64,000 bases of DNA from JAFKKS01 sp039808325 (GCA_039808325.1 JBDHSU010000001.1:1-64000); one strand, 5' to 3'; counted from the first letter of the stretch, positions 43,583-53,663 are shown. Notes: a model not told the origin generated them from the sequence alone. Made by a program: numbers and translations.

Positions 43583-44448
43583 CCGCGCGCCGCGCCCGCT
43601 CCGTTGAGCTCCAGCAGCACCCACTCCGGCCGCGCCGCGATGCGGAGCGGCAAGGCGCTGCACCCAAGCCCGCTTGTCACATACATCCGCTTCCCGCCTT
43701 CCACGACCATGCCGTAGGTCCAGCGCAGCGGCGCCCAGGATGCATTCCGCAACGGCCCGAATCCCGGCAGGCAAATCTGGCCGCCGTGGGTATGCCCCGC
43801 CAGCATCAGGTGCGGCCCGGCCGGCAGGTGAGCGAACCAATGCGGATCGTGCGCGAGCACGATCGCCGGGTTGGAAGCGTCGAGCTTCATCAGAATGGCG
43901 TGCGACTCCAGCCGGTTGCGGCGCGCATCGTGGATGCCGACGACAGGAACCTTCCCGCCCTCGAACGCGATCTCATGGACCGAGTCAAAAAGCACCGTGA
44001 TGCCATTGGCCCGCAACGCTTTTGCAACCTCATCGGGTCCATAGTTCCGGTCGTGATTGCCGAGCACCGCGACACGTCCGAGCGGCGCATCCAGGCGAGC
44101 CAGAATGGCGGCGACGATCTCGGGCGGCACGCGGCCGCCGCCGAACGGGATGAGGTTGACGAAATCTCCGCCGTAGAGCGCGAGATCGGGCCGATACTCC
44201 CTCGCCTCCTCGACGATACGCGCCAAGCGCGCGACGTCGTTGGTATGCGACCCGACATGAAAGTCGGACAGAAAAGCGATCCGCAACGGCCGCTTCCAAA
44301 CCGGCCAGCCGGGAAGCGTCAGCGCGATCCGACGCACGACATGGCGCTGGGCGTGCGCGAACGGCGAGAGCCACCCCTTGTGCCCTTCGGCGTCACGAAA
44401 AGGCGGCCGGGTCAGCGCGCGGAACAATCGGTCGCGCAGCGCGCTCAT
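43579..44448 (-). CDS. Metallophosphoesterase
   Basis: A 289-residue calcineurin-like phosphoesterase: FLSDFHVG (D-x-H), LYGGDFVN, LGNHDRNYG, HDPHWF and AGHTHGGQI are the five metal-binding segments in order. It resembles YaeI/UDP-2,3-diacylglucosamine-hydrolase-like enzymes, but the substrate is open. The start at 44448 overlaps the MFS stop by 4 nt, so it is the last gene of valS-MFS-phosphoesterase. Confidence 0.88.
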   Translation of the reverse strand: MSALRDRLFRALTRPPFRDAEGHKGWLSPFAHAQRHVVRRIALTLPGWPVWKRPLRIAFLSDFHVGSHTNDVARLARIVEEAREYRPDLALYGGDFVNLIPFGGGRVPPEIVAAILARLDAPLGRVAVLGNHDRNYGPDEVAKALRANGITVLFDSVHEIAFEGGKVPVVGIHDARRNRLESHAILMKLDASNPAIVLAHDPHWFAHLPAGPHLMLAGHTHGGQICLPGFGPLRNASWAPLRWTYGMVVEGGKRMYVTSGLGCSALPLRIAARPEWVLLELNGAGAARG

Positions 44449-45647
44449 GCGGCCGCCGGTTGCACCCGCCGATGGATCAGGAACGGCATCACGATCAGCG
44501 GGAGAATGCCGAGAGCGATCGGCACGAAGGCGGCGCGCGCCGTACCGGAGATGTCCCACGCAGCCCCGCCAGCGACCGAGATGACGACGGCGGCGGCATA
44601 GCCGACCATGAACATGCCGGCGGAGACCCGCGCGATGTCTTCCTGGTCGCAGTAGAGAACCGGCAGCGTCAGCACCAATGTGAGCGCCGCCGCCAGCATT
44701 CCGCCCAGCACCCCGGCGAAGGCGATAGTCCAGTGGCTCGCGGTCGTCGCGATGCCGAGAAGACAAAGAAGCGAGACGACCCCGACGATCGGTAAAGACC
44801 ACGGCTGACGCGTCAAGCGCCCCGCGAATACCAACAGGAGCAGCGAGACCGGCATCTGCCCCGCATTGAGCGCGGTGAGAACGCTGCCGATCAGGTCGGG
44901 CCGGCCGGCCGTCTCGAGATAGCCGGGCACAAAGGCGTTGGTGCCGAAATAGGTCGAGGTCGCGCCGATAAAAGTCAGACCGAACTGCCAGACCCGCCTC
45001 TCCGTCCAGTCCGGGGACCAATGGACCGGCGGCGCGCTCCCCGGCCGGCTGGCGGCCCGCTTCGGCGCCATCAGCAGCGTCAGGATTGCGATGGCGACCA
45101 GCGGAAGTCCCCAGAAAGCAAGCGAGAGCCGCCAGCTTCCGCCGGTGAGCGGCAGAACGAACGCGATGGTCAGCGCCACCGGCAAAATCTCTCCGAGCAG
45201 AAGCCCATTGGTGTAAAGGGCGGTCGCAAATCCGGCGCGGTTCGGCATCCACTGACGGACCGCGGCCGGGAGCGCGACCTGCATCATGGCGATGCCGGCG
45301 GCCATGATTATTGTCGCCGTGAACAGGACGGGCGTGCTGAGCAGCGCACCGCGCAGCGCGGCGCCGACCGCGCCGATCAGAAGCCCCGCCGCCAGCGTCG
45401 CGGCGATGCCGAAACGCGCCACCAGGATCGACCCCGGCAGGGCGAAAAGACCGAACACGACCACGGGCAAGGCCGAAAGCAGACCGACTTCCGTGCCCGA
45501 CAAGGCAAGATCGGCCTGGATCGCGGTGATGACCGGCGGGACCGAAAGGATGGTCAGCCGCAGCGCGATGCCGCAGAGCCAGAGCAGCGCGAATGCATGG
45601 AACAGCGCACGCGGCGACAACGCCGAGTCACCGGCCCCCCCGCTCAA
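44445..45647 (-). CDS. MFS transporter, CynX/NimT-like
   Basis: A 400-residue twelve-helix permease. The first helix carries ALLWLCGIALRLTILSVPPV, and the DLALSGTEVGLLSALPVVVF segment resembles the cyanate/2-nitroimidazole transporter branch. Its start overlaps the valS stop by 4 nt and its stop overlaps the phosphoesterase start by 4 nt, so three genes are tightly coupled. Substrate unknown. Confidence 0.85.
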   Translation of the reverse strand: MSGGAGDSALSPRALFHAFALLWLCGIALRLTILSVPPVITAIQADLALSGTEVGLLSALPVVVFGLFALPGSILVARFGIAATLAAGLLIGAVGAALRGALLSTPVLFTATIIMAAGIAMMQVALPAAVRQWMPNRAGFATALYTNGLLLGEILPVALTIAFVLPLTGGSWRLSLAFWGLPLVAIAILTLLMAPKRAASRPGSAPPVHWSPDWTERRVWQFGLTFIGATSTYFGTNAFVPGYLETAGRPDLIGSVLTALNAGQMPVSLLLLVFAGRLTRQPWSLPIVGVVSLLCLLGIATTASHWTIAFAGVLGGMLAAALTLVLTLPVLYCDQEDIARVSAGMFMVGYAAAVVISVAGGAAWDISGTARAAFVPIALGILPLIVMPFLIHRRVQPAAA

Positions 45648-48415
45648 GGCACAACCTTCAGGCGCTCCAGCGCTTCGATGATCTTTTCATGCCGCGCCTG
45701 CGCGTCGGCGCGCTTCTCGCGCTCGCCCTCGATCACGTCCTCGGGCGCGCGCCGGAGGAAATCGTTGTTCCCGAGCTTGGCGTCGACGCGCGCGATATCG
45801 GCGGCAACCTTCGCCATTTCCTTTTGCAGGCGCGCCCGCTCCGCGCCGAGGTCGATCACGCCGGCGAGCGGCAGCGCCGCCACCTCCCCGCGCACGACGA
45901 GTTGCACGGCATTGGCGGGCGCCGCCTCGGCGAAGCCGATGGAGGCCGCGCGCGCCAGTCGCTTGATCATGTCGCCCCATCGTTCGGCACGCGCACGCGT
46001 CTCCGCCGTGGCATTGACGAGAACCAGCGGCGTCTGCGCGCCGGCGGGAACGTTCATCTCGGCGCGGGCGGAACGGATGGCGGTCACAAGATCGATGACC
46101 CAGCCGATCTCGGCTTCGGCCTCGACATCGTCGAGTCCCTCGGGCTCCGGCCAGGCGCTCAGCACCAGCAGCGCATCGCGCTTGGCGGCCCCTTCCGCCG
46201 TCACCGCCCACAGCTCTTCGGTCACGAACGGCATGAAGGGATGCAACAGCTTCAGGATCTCGTCGCGCGCCCAGGCCGTCATTGCCCGCGTCTCGTCCTT
46301 GGCGGGCCCGTCGGGGCCGAGGAGGACGGGCTTTGCGAACTCGACATACCAGTCGCAATAGATATTCCAGACGAAGCGATAGAGGGCGCCCGCGGCCTCG
46401 TTGAACTTGAAGGCGTCAAGCGCCGCCGTGACCTCGCGCGCGGTCACCGCGGTCTCATGCGCGATCCAGCGGTTGAGGGTTTCCTTCGCGCTCTTGGGAT
46501 CGAAGCCCGGCACGGTGACGCAGCCGTTCATCTCGGCGAAGCGCGCCGCGTTCCAGAGCTTGGTGGTGAAGTTGCGATAGCCTTCGACGCGCGAGGTCGA
46601 GAGCTTGATGTCGCGGCCCTGCGCCGCCATCGCGGCGAGCGTGAAGCGCAACGCATCCGCGCCGTACTGGTCGATCAGTTCCAGCGGGTCGATGATGTTG
46701 CCCTTGGACTTCGACATCTTCGCGCCCTTCTCGTCACGGACGAGGGCGTGGATGTAGACGGTGCTGAACGGCTTCTCCTTCATGAAGTGGTGGCCCATCA
46801 TCATCATGCGGGCGACCCAGAAGAAGATGATGTCGAAGCCCGTCACCAGCGTGCTGGTCGGGTAGAAGCGCGCGAGCTCCGGCGTCTCGTCCGGCCAGCC
46901 GAGCGTCGAGAACGGCCACAGCGCCGACGAGAACCACGTATCCAGCACGTCCTCGTCGCGCGTGAGGAAACCCGCGCGACGCTCGGCGTCCTTCGCGATC
47001 TTGTCGGCTTCCGCTTTTGTCAGCACACCGTTGACGACATAGAAGGCAAGCGCGTCCGCCACCGCTTCGTCTTCGCTCTCGGCCACGAAGACCTTGTCGT
47101 CCGGCCCGTACCAGGCCGGAATCTGGTGGCCCCACCAAATCTGGCGCGAGATGCACCAGGGCTGGATGTTTTCCATCCAGTTGAAGAACGTCGATTCCCA
47201 CTGCTTGGGAACGAAAACGGTCTGCCCGTCGCGCACCGCCGCCATCGGCACATACGACATCTCCTTGGCGTCGACGTACCACTGGTCCGTGAGATAGGGC
47301 TCGATCACGTCGCCCGAGCGGTCGCCATGCGGCACCATGTGGACGTGCGGCTCGATCTTCTCGACGAGGCCCGCCTCCTCCATGCGCGCGACGATACGCT
47401 TGCGGGCATCGAAACGGTCGTATCCGTCGAGCGCCAACGTCATGTCGAGATCGGCCGAAGGAGGCACGTCGTCGAGGAAAGCTTCGTTCTCGCGCAGGCT
47501 CAAGCGCGCGGAACGGTCGAAGATGTTGATCAGCGGCAGATGGTGGCGCCGCCCGACCTCGAAGTCATTGAAATCGTGCGCCGGGGTGATCTTCACCGCG
47601 CCGGAGCCCTTCTCCGGGTCGGAATATTCATCGGCGACGATCGGGATGCGGCGGCCGACCAGCGGCAGGATCGCATGCTTGCCGACGAAATCGCGATAGC
47701 GCTCATCGTCCGGATGCACGGCGATGGCGGTATCGCCGAGCATCGTCTCCGGCCGCGTCGTCGCGACCGTGATGAACGTGTCCGGATCGCCATCGAGCGG
47801 ATACTTGAAGTGCCAGAGACTGCCCTTGATCTCGACCTGCTGCACTTCAAGATCGGAAATGGCGGTGAGCAGCTTCGGGTCCCAATTGACCAGCCGCTTG
47901 TCCTTGTAGATCAGCCCGGCACGGTAAAGCTCGACGAACACCTTGACGACGGCGCGCGAGAGACCCTCGTCCATGGTGAAGCGCTCGCGCGACCAATCGC
48001 ACGAGGCGCCGAGCCGCTTGAGCTGGCCGATAATCGTGCCGCCGGACTTCTCCTTCCACTCCCAGACGCGCTCAATGAACGTCTCGCGGCCCATTTCGCG
48101 GCTGCCCGGCAGTTGCTGCTCCCGCAACTGCCGCTCGACCACGGCCTGCGTCGCGATGCCGGCATGGTCCATGCCCGGCTGCCACAACACGTCCTTGCCG
48201 CGCATGCGCTCGAACCGCACCAGGATGTCCTGCAGCGTGTTGTTGAGCGCGTGGCCCATGTGCAGCGAGCCGGTGACGTTCGGCGGAGGGATGACAATGC
48301 AGTACGGCGGCGCGGCCTTACGCTCCGGCCGGCCGCAACGGAAGGCCTTGGCCTTCTCCCAGACAGCGAAAATGCGGCCTTCAACGGCCGTCGGCTGATA
48401 AGTCTTCTCGATCAT
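45644..48415 (-). CDS. valS: Valyl-tRNA synthetase
   Basis: A 923-residue class I synthetase: HIGH motif in SLHMGHALNN, KMSKS in GAKMSKSKGNIIDP, the editing domain around TTRPETMLGDTAIAVHP, and a C-terminal coiled coil (LQKEMAKVAADIARVDAKLG). The start at 48415 fits the family (MIEKTYQP). It lies 77 nt downstream of the PopZ-like gene. Confidence 0.96.
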   Translation of the reverse strand: MIEKTYQPTAVEGRIFAVWEKAKAFRCGRPERKAAPPYCIVIPPPNVTGSLHMGHALNNTLQDILVRFERMRGKDVLWQPGMDHAGIATQAVVERQLREQQLPGSREMGRETFIERVWEWKEKSGGTIIGQLKRLGASCDWSRERFTMDEGLSRAVVKVFVELYRAGLIYKDKRLVNWDPKLLTAISDLEVQQVEIKGSLWHFKYPLDGDPDTFITVATTRPETMLGDTAIAVHPDDERYRDFVGKHAILPLVGRRIPIVADEYSDPEKGSGAVKITPAHDFNDFEVGRRHHLPLINIFDRSARLSLRENEAFLDDVPPSADLDMTLALDGYDRFDARKRIVARMEEAGLVEKIEPHVHMVPHGDRSGDVIEPYLTDQWYVDAKEMSYVPMAAVRDGQTVFVPKQWESTFFNWMENIQPWCISRQIWWGHQIPAWYGPDDKVFVAESEDEAVADALAFYVVNGVLTKAEADKIAKDAERRAGFLTRDEDVLDTWFSSALWPFSTLGWPDETPELARFYPTSTLVTGFDIIFFWVARMMMMGHHFMKEKPFSTVYIHALVRDEKGAKMSKSKGNIIDPLELIDQYGADALRFTLAAMAAQGRDIKLSTSRVEGYRNFTTKLWNAARFAEMNGCVTVPGFDPKSAKETLNRWIAHETAVTAREVTAALDAFKFNEAAGALYRFVWNIYCDWYVEFAKPVLLGPDGPAKDETRAMTAWARDEILKLLHPFMPFVTEELWAVTAEGAAKRDALLVLSAWPEPEGLDDVEAEAEIGWVIDLVTAIRSARAEMNVPAGAQTPLVLVNATAETRARAERWGDMIKRLARAASIGFAEAAPANAVQLVVRGEVAALPLAGVIDLGAERARLQKEMAKVAADIARVDAKLGNNDFLRRAPEDVIEGEREKRADAQARHEKIIEALERLKVVP

Positions 48416-48492
48416 TCCGGCGCTTTCCAAACAAGCGCCGTAAGAAGCCCCCGTCGCCCTTGCCTGTCAATCGGGCCGTTCGCGCGGAAAGG

Positions 48493-49206
48493 TCAGCTTC
48501 GGCCGCGGGAAACCCGCTCGATCTCAGCCCGCACCAAGCGTTCGACAATCGTCGGAAGATTATTGTCGAGCCAGTTCTTGAGCATCGGGCGCAACATTTC
48601 GCCCACAAGATCTTCCAGCGTACGCGCGTTCTTGGTCAGAACCGTGTGCGCCAGAGCCCCGAAGGCCGTCGCGGCCGCAGCCGTCGTCTCCTCCGACAGA
48701 AGCGATTCGGCCTCGAACTCGGAGAAAGCGGGCCCTGTCGCCTGCGTCGGCTGCGCCGACGTGGCCGGCGGCTCAGATTGCGAGTCGGCAAAAACGACAT
48801 CGGACACCGGATCGATCGTGCGGAACTCAGGCTCCGGCTCTTCGTCGGCCTCCATCGCTTCCGTCAATTCGAGCACGTCCGCCGTCTCGGCGGCGACCGC
48901 CGTGTCGCTTTGCGGACCAGGCATCGCCGCCTCCGCGTGGGGTTCAGGCCCGGCGTCGGGCGCATCCGCCTCTGCCCCGCTCTCGAACCCGGCAAGCATA
49001 GCGTCGATATCGTTCTGGCTGATGGCCGCGGGCTCGGCCGGAGGAGCGGCCGCGGGCTTTGCCGAGGACGGCTTCATCGGTATCACGCCGGCCGTGGCCT
49101 CCGGCGCGCCGGCAGGCTTGGCGCTCTCATCATCCGCGATAATACGTCGAATGGAGGCCAAGATTTCCTCCATGGAAGGTTCCTGCGCCTTCGCCGCCTG
49201 ACTCAT
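48493..49206 (-). CDS. popZ: PopZ-like polar organising protein (DUF2497)
   Basis: A 237-residue protein with the PopZ layout. A short N-terminal helix (SMEEILASIRRIIADDES) is followed by a long acidic, Pro/Ala-rich disordered region and a conserved C-terminal helical block (LVGEMLRPMLKNWLDNNLP, IVERLVRAEIERVSRG). In Caulobacter and relatives PopZ forms a polar network that anchors ParB-parS. Its place between valS and a tolC gene is conserved in Hyphomicrobiales. Confidence 0.85.
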   Translation of the reverse strand: MSQAAKAQEPSMEEILASIRRIIADDESAKPAGAPEATAGVIPMKPSSAKPAAAPPAEPAAISQNDIDAMLAGFESGAEADAPDAGPEPHAEAAMPGPQSDTAVAAETADVLELTEAMEADEEPEPEFRTIDPVSDVVFADSQSEPPATSAQPTQATGPAFSEFEAESLLSEETTAAAATAFGALAHTVLTKNARTLEDLVGEMLRPMLKNWLDNNLPTIVERLVRAEIERVSRGRS

Positions 49207-49374
49207 AACGACTTCCCCGCCGCCGCGTCCGAACGTGGACTCCCCACCGAATCACTCGAACCTTAGCGATGCTTGCCAACTACGAACGTGCGCGCGGCGT
49301 GTCAAAGGCTGATCGCATCCGCCGCACATCAAACGTCTCGAAGTGCGGCCGTGTGTCGTGGGCGCCGCCCGCCG

Positions 49375-50781
49375 TCATCGTCCGTCGGGCGTGCGCATTC
49401 CCGTCCATGCGTCACGCACCTGATGATAATGGATGCGCGGATCGTAGACCTGCACGGCAAGCCCCAGCGCCTGCGGCGACAGCCGGCCGGTCGACGAGAG
49501 CAGCGTGTACGAGTTGACGACGCGGTCGCGCTGCGCGGTCACCAGCGCCACGCGCGCGTTCACCAGCTCCTGCTGCGCGTTCAACACATCCAGCGTCGTG
49601 CGCTGGCCGACGCGCGCTTCCTCGCGCACGCCGTTGAGCGCGATCTCAGCCGCCGTGACTTGCGCCTGCGCCGCCTGGATCTGCGCCCGAGCGGCCTCGA
49701 GCTGCCCCCAGGCCTGCACGACGCTCGCGCGCACGCCGTCACGCTGAAGCTCAAGATTGAGGCGCTGCTGGCCGAGCGTTTCCTTCGACTGGCGGATCAA
49801 GGAGTATTCGGTCCCGCCCTGGTAGATCGGGATCGAAAGCTGGGCGACCGCTGCCGCCGCGAAAGTGCGCTGAACGATCGGCGAGCTGTCATATTGCTGC
49901 GAAAGGCTCCCCTGCACGGTCAGCGTCGGATAAAGCGCGCCCTCGCTGATCTTCACCTGCAGCTGGGCGACGTCGATGCCGTAGGTGGCGCTCGTCACCG
50001 ACGGGTTCTCGATGATGGCCCTCGAAACGGCCGCCGCCATCGTGCGCGGCGAGAGCCGGTCGACCGGCATTCCGGGTGTGAGCTTCGCCGGTTCGATGCC
50101 GATGACGCGCCGATAGGCCGCGCGCGACGCCGAGAGGTTCGCCTCCGCCGCGAGCGAGGACGACCGCGCCGCCGCCAAGCGGGATTCGGACTGCGCGACG
50201 TCGGTCCGCGTCACCTCGCCGACGTTGAAGCGGTCGCGCGTCTGGCGCAGCTGTTCTTCAAGGACTTCGACGTTGCGGCGCTGCAGTTCCAGGATCGCGG
50301 TATCGCGCAAAACGTTCATGTAGGCCGTGACCGCGTCCAGCAGCACCTGCTGCTCGAGAACGCGAAGGGCCTCGCGGCCGGCCAGTACCTGGCCTTCCGC
50401 GGCGCGTGTCTGATTCGCGGTGCGAAAGCCGTTGAAAATCGTCTGCGTGCCGGTGATGCCGGCTCCGCGCGGAACCGTTGTTCCCCTGGCGATCCCGGAC
50501 GACGTGGCGCTGTCGTAGTACTGCACGCCGACATTCGCCGTCGCGCTGAACTGCGGACGGTAGCCCGAGAGCGCCTGCGGCACGTTCTCGTCGGTCGCCC
50601 GCTGGCGCGCGCGCTCCGCATTAAGCTGGGGATTATTCTGATAGGCCTGCGCGAGCGCCGATTTCAGGGTCTCCGCGCGGGCGCCTTGAAGCGGCAGCAG
50701 AACGGCCAAGGCGACCGCGACGAGCGTCGCGACCTTTGCCCCTTCCGCCGCTTTTAGCGCCGGCCCCCTTGTCTTCCGCAT
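49375..50781 (-). CDS. tolC: TolC family outer-membrane channel protein
   Basis: A 468-residue protein. The start at 50781 has GGAAGG upstream and gives a signal peptide (LVAVALAVLLPLQGARA). Two long TolC repeats follow, each with coiled-coil segments (QLRQTRDRFNVGEVTRTDVA and GVREEARVGQRTTLDVLNAQ). It would form the outer-membrane exit for type I secretion and RND pumps, possibly the pump at 34133-38416. Confidence 0.9.
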   Translation of the reverse strand: MRKTRGPALKAAEGAKVATLVAVALAVLLPLQGARAETLKSALAQAYQNNPQLNAERARQRATDENVPQALSGYRPQFSATANVGVQYYDSATSSGIARGTTVPRGAGITGTQTIFNGFRTANQTRAAEGQVLAGREALRVLEQQVLLDAVTAYMNVLRDTAILELQRRNVEVLEEQLRQTRDRFNVGEVTRTDVAQSESRLAAARSSSLAAEANLSASRAAYRRVIGIEPAKLTPGMPVDRLSPRTMAAAVSRAIIENPSVTSATYGIDVAQLQVKISEGALYPTLTVQGSLSQQYDSSPIVQRTFAAAAVAQLSIPIYQGGTEYSLIRQSKETLGQQRLNLELQRDGVRASVVQAWGQLEAARAQIQAAQAQVTAAEIALNGVREEARVGQRTTLDVLNAQQELVNARVALVTAQRDRVVNSYTLLSSTGRLSPQALGLAVQVYDPRIHYHQVRDAWTGMRTPDGR

Positions 50782-51041
50782 CGTCAAAAGCCTTCCCAAT
50801 ATTGGCGCAAACTCAAACGAAATCCGCATACCGGTTGGCAAAGAGGACCCGTGCCGAAAGACGTGATTCCCGTGCACGTCGAGTCACCGCGCCGTGTTCG
50901 GCTCAACACCGAACATCTGACTCGGCCCGCAGCATAGCAGCACGTCCGCGCGAAGACGTCCCCGCAACGCGATTCGTCTGTGTAAAAGACGGAAGCTGGC
51001 GCGCCAGCGCCACACCTGTCGGCTAAGCGGTTGTTACTGAA

Positions 51042-51701
51042 TCAGAAAACAAATTCACGCGGCGCCGCGAACGCCGCCAGCGCACATGCCGACGCGTCGA
51101 AAATCGAGCGGCCGCTCAAGACTCCGGCCGCCCGGCGATAGAGCATCGCCTTTCCCGCGGGCCCCGCCTTGACGCACACCAACCGTGCGCCGTCGGAGAG
51201 CTGCGCGCTTAGCGAGTCCGGAATGTGCTCGACGGCGCCCTCGATCAGCATCACGTCGTAGGGCGCGCTCTTCGGGGCGCCGCCGGCGAGCGGGCCGGTT
51301 TCGACCGCCACGTTTGCAACGCCGAGGCTCGACAGCGTCGCCGTGGCGAGGCGCGCCAGCGCGGCGTCCTCTTCGAGCGCGACGACGGAGGCCGCGAGGC
51401 GCGCGAGGATCGCGGCGGAATAGCCGGTGCCGCAGCCGACGACCAGCGCCCTGGACGTTTCCGTCACTTCGGCCGCCTGCACGAGCTTCGCGAGCACCAT
51501 CGGCTTGAGCATGCAGCGCCCGCCGGGTCCGCTCGTCAGCGGAAGATCGAGGTCGAGATAGGCGAGCGCCGCCTTGCCGTCCGGCGCGAAACGCTCGCGC
51601 GGGATCTCGAGCATGGCCGAGATGATCGCCGGATCGGTGACATCGCTGGGGCGGACCTGGCTATCCACCATCATCCGCCGCGCCTGCGCGAAATCGAACA
51701 T
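51042..51701 (-). CDS. Protein-L-isoaspartate methyltransferase-like protein, active site altered
   Basis: A 219-residue PCMT-fold protein. The SAM loop VVGCGTGYSAAILARLA is intact, but the usual T-I-S-Q-P active-site segment is replaced by TSGPGGRCMLKPM. True repair activity is therefore doubtful; the enzyme encoded at 20104-20763 keeps that motif. The start at 51701 (MFDFAQARRMMVDSQVRPSD) matches the branch found beside tolC in Hyphomicrobiales. The target is unknown. Confidence 0.8.
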   Translation of the reverse strand: MFDFAQARRMMVDSQVRPSDVTDPAIISAMLEIPRERFAPDGKAALAYLDLDLPLTSGPGGRCMLKPMVLAKLVQAAEVTETSRALVVGCGTGYSAAILARLAASVVALEEDAALARLATATLSSLGVANVAVETGPLAGGAPKSAPYDVMLIEGAVEHIPDSLSAQLSDGARLVCVKAGPAGKAMLYRRAAGVLSGRSIFDASACALAAFAAPREFVF

Positions 51702-51803
51702 CTCAGTCAGCATCTCGGCCTTGGAAGCGTTCAAACCCGTGCGCGGTTTTGCGTCACGCCATGCAAAAAGGCAAGCCGCGCCGAGATCATGTGCATAGCC
51801 GGC

Positions 51804-53090
51804 TCAAGCCCGCAGCCGCCGCAGCGCGTCGCGCCCCGCGAACTTCGCCTGCGGCCCTAGCTCCTCCTCGATACGCAGGAGCTGGTTATACTTCGCGGTA
51901 CGGTCGGAGCGGGCAAGCGATCCGGTCTTGATCTGTCCGCAATTGGTCGCGACCGCGAGGTCGGCGATCGTGGAATCCTCGGTCTCGCCGGACCGGTGCG
52001 ACATCACGGCCGTGTAGCCAGCCTTGTGCGCCATTTCGACGGCGGCAAGCGTCTCGGTCAGCGAGCCGATCTGATTGACCTTCACCAGGATCGAGTTCGC
52101 CAATCCGCGCTTGATACCGTCAGCGAAACGGGTGACGTTGGTGACGAAAAGATCGTCGCCGACGAGCTGGCACTTGCTCCCGATCAGATCGGTCAGCGCC
52201 TTCCAGCCATCGAAATCGTCCTCGGCCATGCCGTCCTCGATCGAAGCGATCGGATAGCGCGAGACCAGGTCGGCGAGATATTTGGCCTGCTCCTCGCCGT
52301 TCCGCTTCTTGCCTTCGCCTTCATAGTCGTAGACGCCGCCCTTGAAGAACTCGGTCGCGGCGCAATCGAGCGCCAGAACGATGTCCTCGCCCGGCTTGTA
52401 GCCGGCTTTCTCGATCGACGTCATGACGAAGCCAAGCGCGTCGTCGGCCGACGCAAGGTTCGGCGCGAAGCCGCCCTCGTCGCCGACATTGGTGTTGTGG
52501 CCGGCGTCGGCCAGTCCCTTCTTCAGGGTGTGGAAGACCTCGGAGCCCATGCGCAGGCATTCGGCGAAGTTCGGCGCGCCCACCGGCATGATCATGAATT
52601 CCTGGAAATCGATCGGGTTGTCGGCGTGCGCGCCGCCGTTGACGATGTTCATCATCGGCACCGGGAGAAGCCGCGCCGAGACGCCGCCGACATAGCGATA
52701 GAGCGGCAGGTTGTTGGCGATCGCGGCCGCCTTGGCGACGGCGAGCGAGACGCCAAGGATGGCGTTGGCGCCGAGCCGGCCCTTATTCGGCGTCCCGTCG
52801 AGCGCGATCATCGTCTCGTCGATCTTGGCCTGCGCCTCGGCGTCCATGCCGCTCAGCGCGTCGAAAATCTCGCCGTTGACCGCGTCGAGCGCCTTCTCGA
52901 CGCCCTTGCCCAGGTACCGCGCCTTGTCGCCGTCGCGCAGTTCGACCGCCTCGTGCTTTCCGGTCGAAGCGCCCGAGGGGACGCCGGCGCGGCCGAGCGT
53001 GCCGTCCTCCAGCATGACGTCGACCTCGACGGTCGGATTACCGCGGCTATCGAGAATCTGGCGGCCGATGATGTCGATGATGGCGGTCAT
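51804..53090 (-). CDS. eno: Enolase
   Basis: A 428-residue glycolytic enzyme that interconverts 2-phosphoglycerate and phosphoenolpyruvate. ILDSRGNPTVEVD, GVPSGASTGKHEA, NIVNGGAHADN and the Mg/substrate segment SHRSGETEDSTIADLAVA are intact. The start at 53090 is the family N-terminus MTAIIDIIGRQ. It is divergent from queF. Confidence 0.97.
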   Translation of the reverse strand: MTAIIDIIGRQILDSRGNPTVEVDVMLEDGTLGRAGVPSGASTGKHEAVELRDGDKARYLGKGVEKALDAVNGEIFDALSGMDAEAQAKIDETMIALDGTPNKGRLGANAILGVSLAVAKAAAIANNLPLYRYVGGVSARLLPVPMMNIVNGGAHADNPIDFQEFMIMPVGAPNFAECLRMGSEVFHTLKKGLADAGHNTNVGDEGGFAPNLASADDALGFVMTSIEKAGYKPGEDIVLALDCAATEFFKGGVYDYEGEGKKRNGEEQAKYLADLVSRYPIASIEDGMAEDDFDGWKALTDLIGSKCQLVGDDLFVTNVTRFADGIKRGLANSILVKVNQIGSLTETLAAVEMAHKAGYTAVMSHRSGETEDSTIADLAVATNCGQIKTGSLARSDRTAKYNQLLRIEEELGPQAKFAGRDALRRLRA

Positions 53091-53206
53091 GACGAATCCG
53101 GATGTTGCGTGGGGTGATTGCACAGGGGGTGAGGCGCTTCTACAGGATGGGCACGACCCCGGAAAGGGTCTGCGACAGCAAGACGATCCCGCGTATCGGA
53201 GCCCCC

Positions 53207-53659
53207 ATGGCGATCAAGACCAAGCATCTCGGCAAGCCTTCCCGCATTCCGGCCTCGCCCGAAAAAGCGGACCTCGACCGCGTTCCCAATCCGCATGCCG
53301 ACACGCACTATGTCGCCCGCTTCACCGCGCCCGAGTTCACCGCGCTGTGCCCGATTACCGGTCAGCCAGATTTTGCCATTCTTGTCATTGACTATGTGCC
53401 GGATCGTTGGCTGGTGGAGTCGAAATCATTGAAGCTTTTCCTTGCAAGCTTCCGTAATCACGGCGCTTTCCACGAAGATTGCACCGTCGGTATCGGCAAG
53501 CGGCTGGTCGAGCGGCTGAAGCCGCGATGGCTGCGCATCGGCGGCTACTGGTATCCGCGCGGCGGCATGCCGATCGACGTGTTCTGGCAACACGGCGCGC
53601 TCCCCGAAGGTGCGTGGGCACCGGGCCAGGGCGTACCGCCCTATCGCGGCCGCGGATAA
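53207..53659 (+). CDS. queF: NADPH-dependent 7-cyano-7-deazaguanine reductase QueF
   Basis: A 150-residue, type I (short) QueF that reduces preQ0 to preQ1 in queuosine synthesis. The catalytic Cys48 lies in TALCPITGQPDFA, and ESKSLK (71-76) with HGAFHED supplies the NADPH and substrate contacts. No preQ1 riboswitch was recognised in the 116-bp leader. Confidence 0.94.
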   Translation: MAIKTKHLGKPSRIPASPEKADLDRVPNPHADTHYVARFTAPEFTALCPITGQPDFAILVIDYVPDRWLVESKSLKLFLASFRNHGAFHEDCTVGIGKRLVERLKPRWLRIGGYWYPRGGMPIDVFWQHGALPEGAWAPGQGVPPYRGRG

Positions 53660-53663
53660 GCGC

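Noticed and set aside
49273..50757. Plus-strand open frame of about 490 codons over tolC
   Set aside because: Antisense to a signal-peptide-bearing TolC protein with both family repeats; no motif in the antisense product.
53091..53206. preQ1 riboswitch before queF
   Set aside because: The short leader shows neither the C-rich loop nor the A-rich tail of known preQ1 aptamers.
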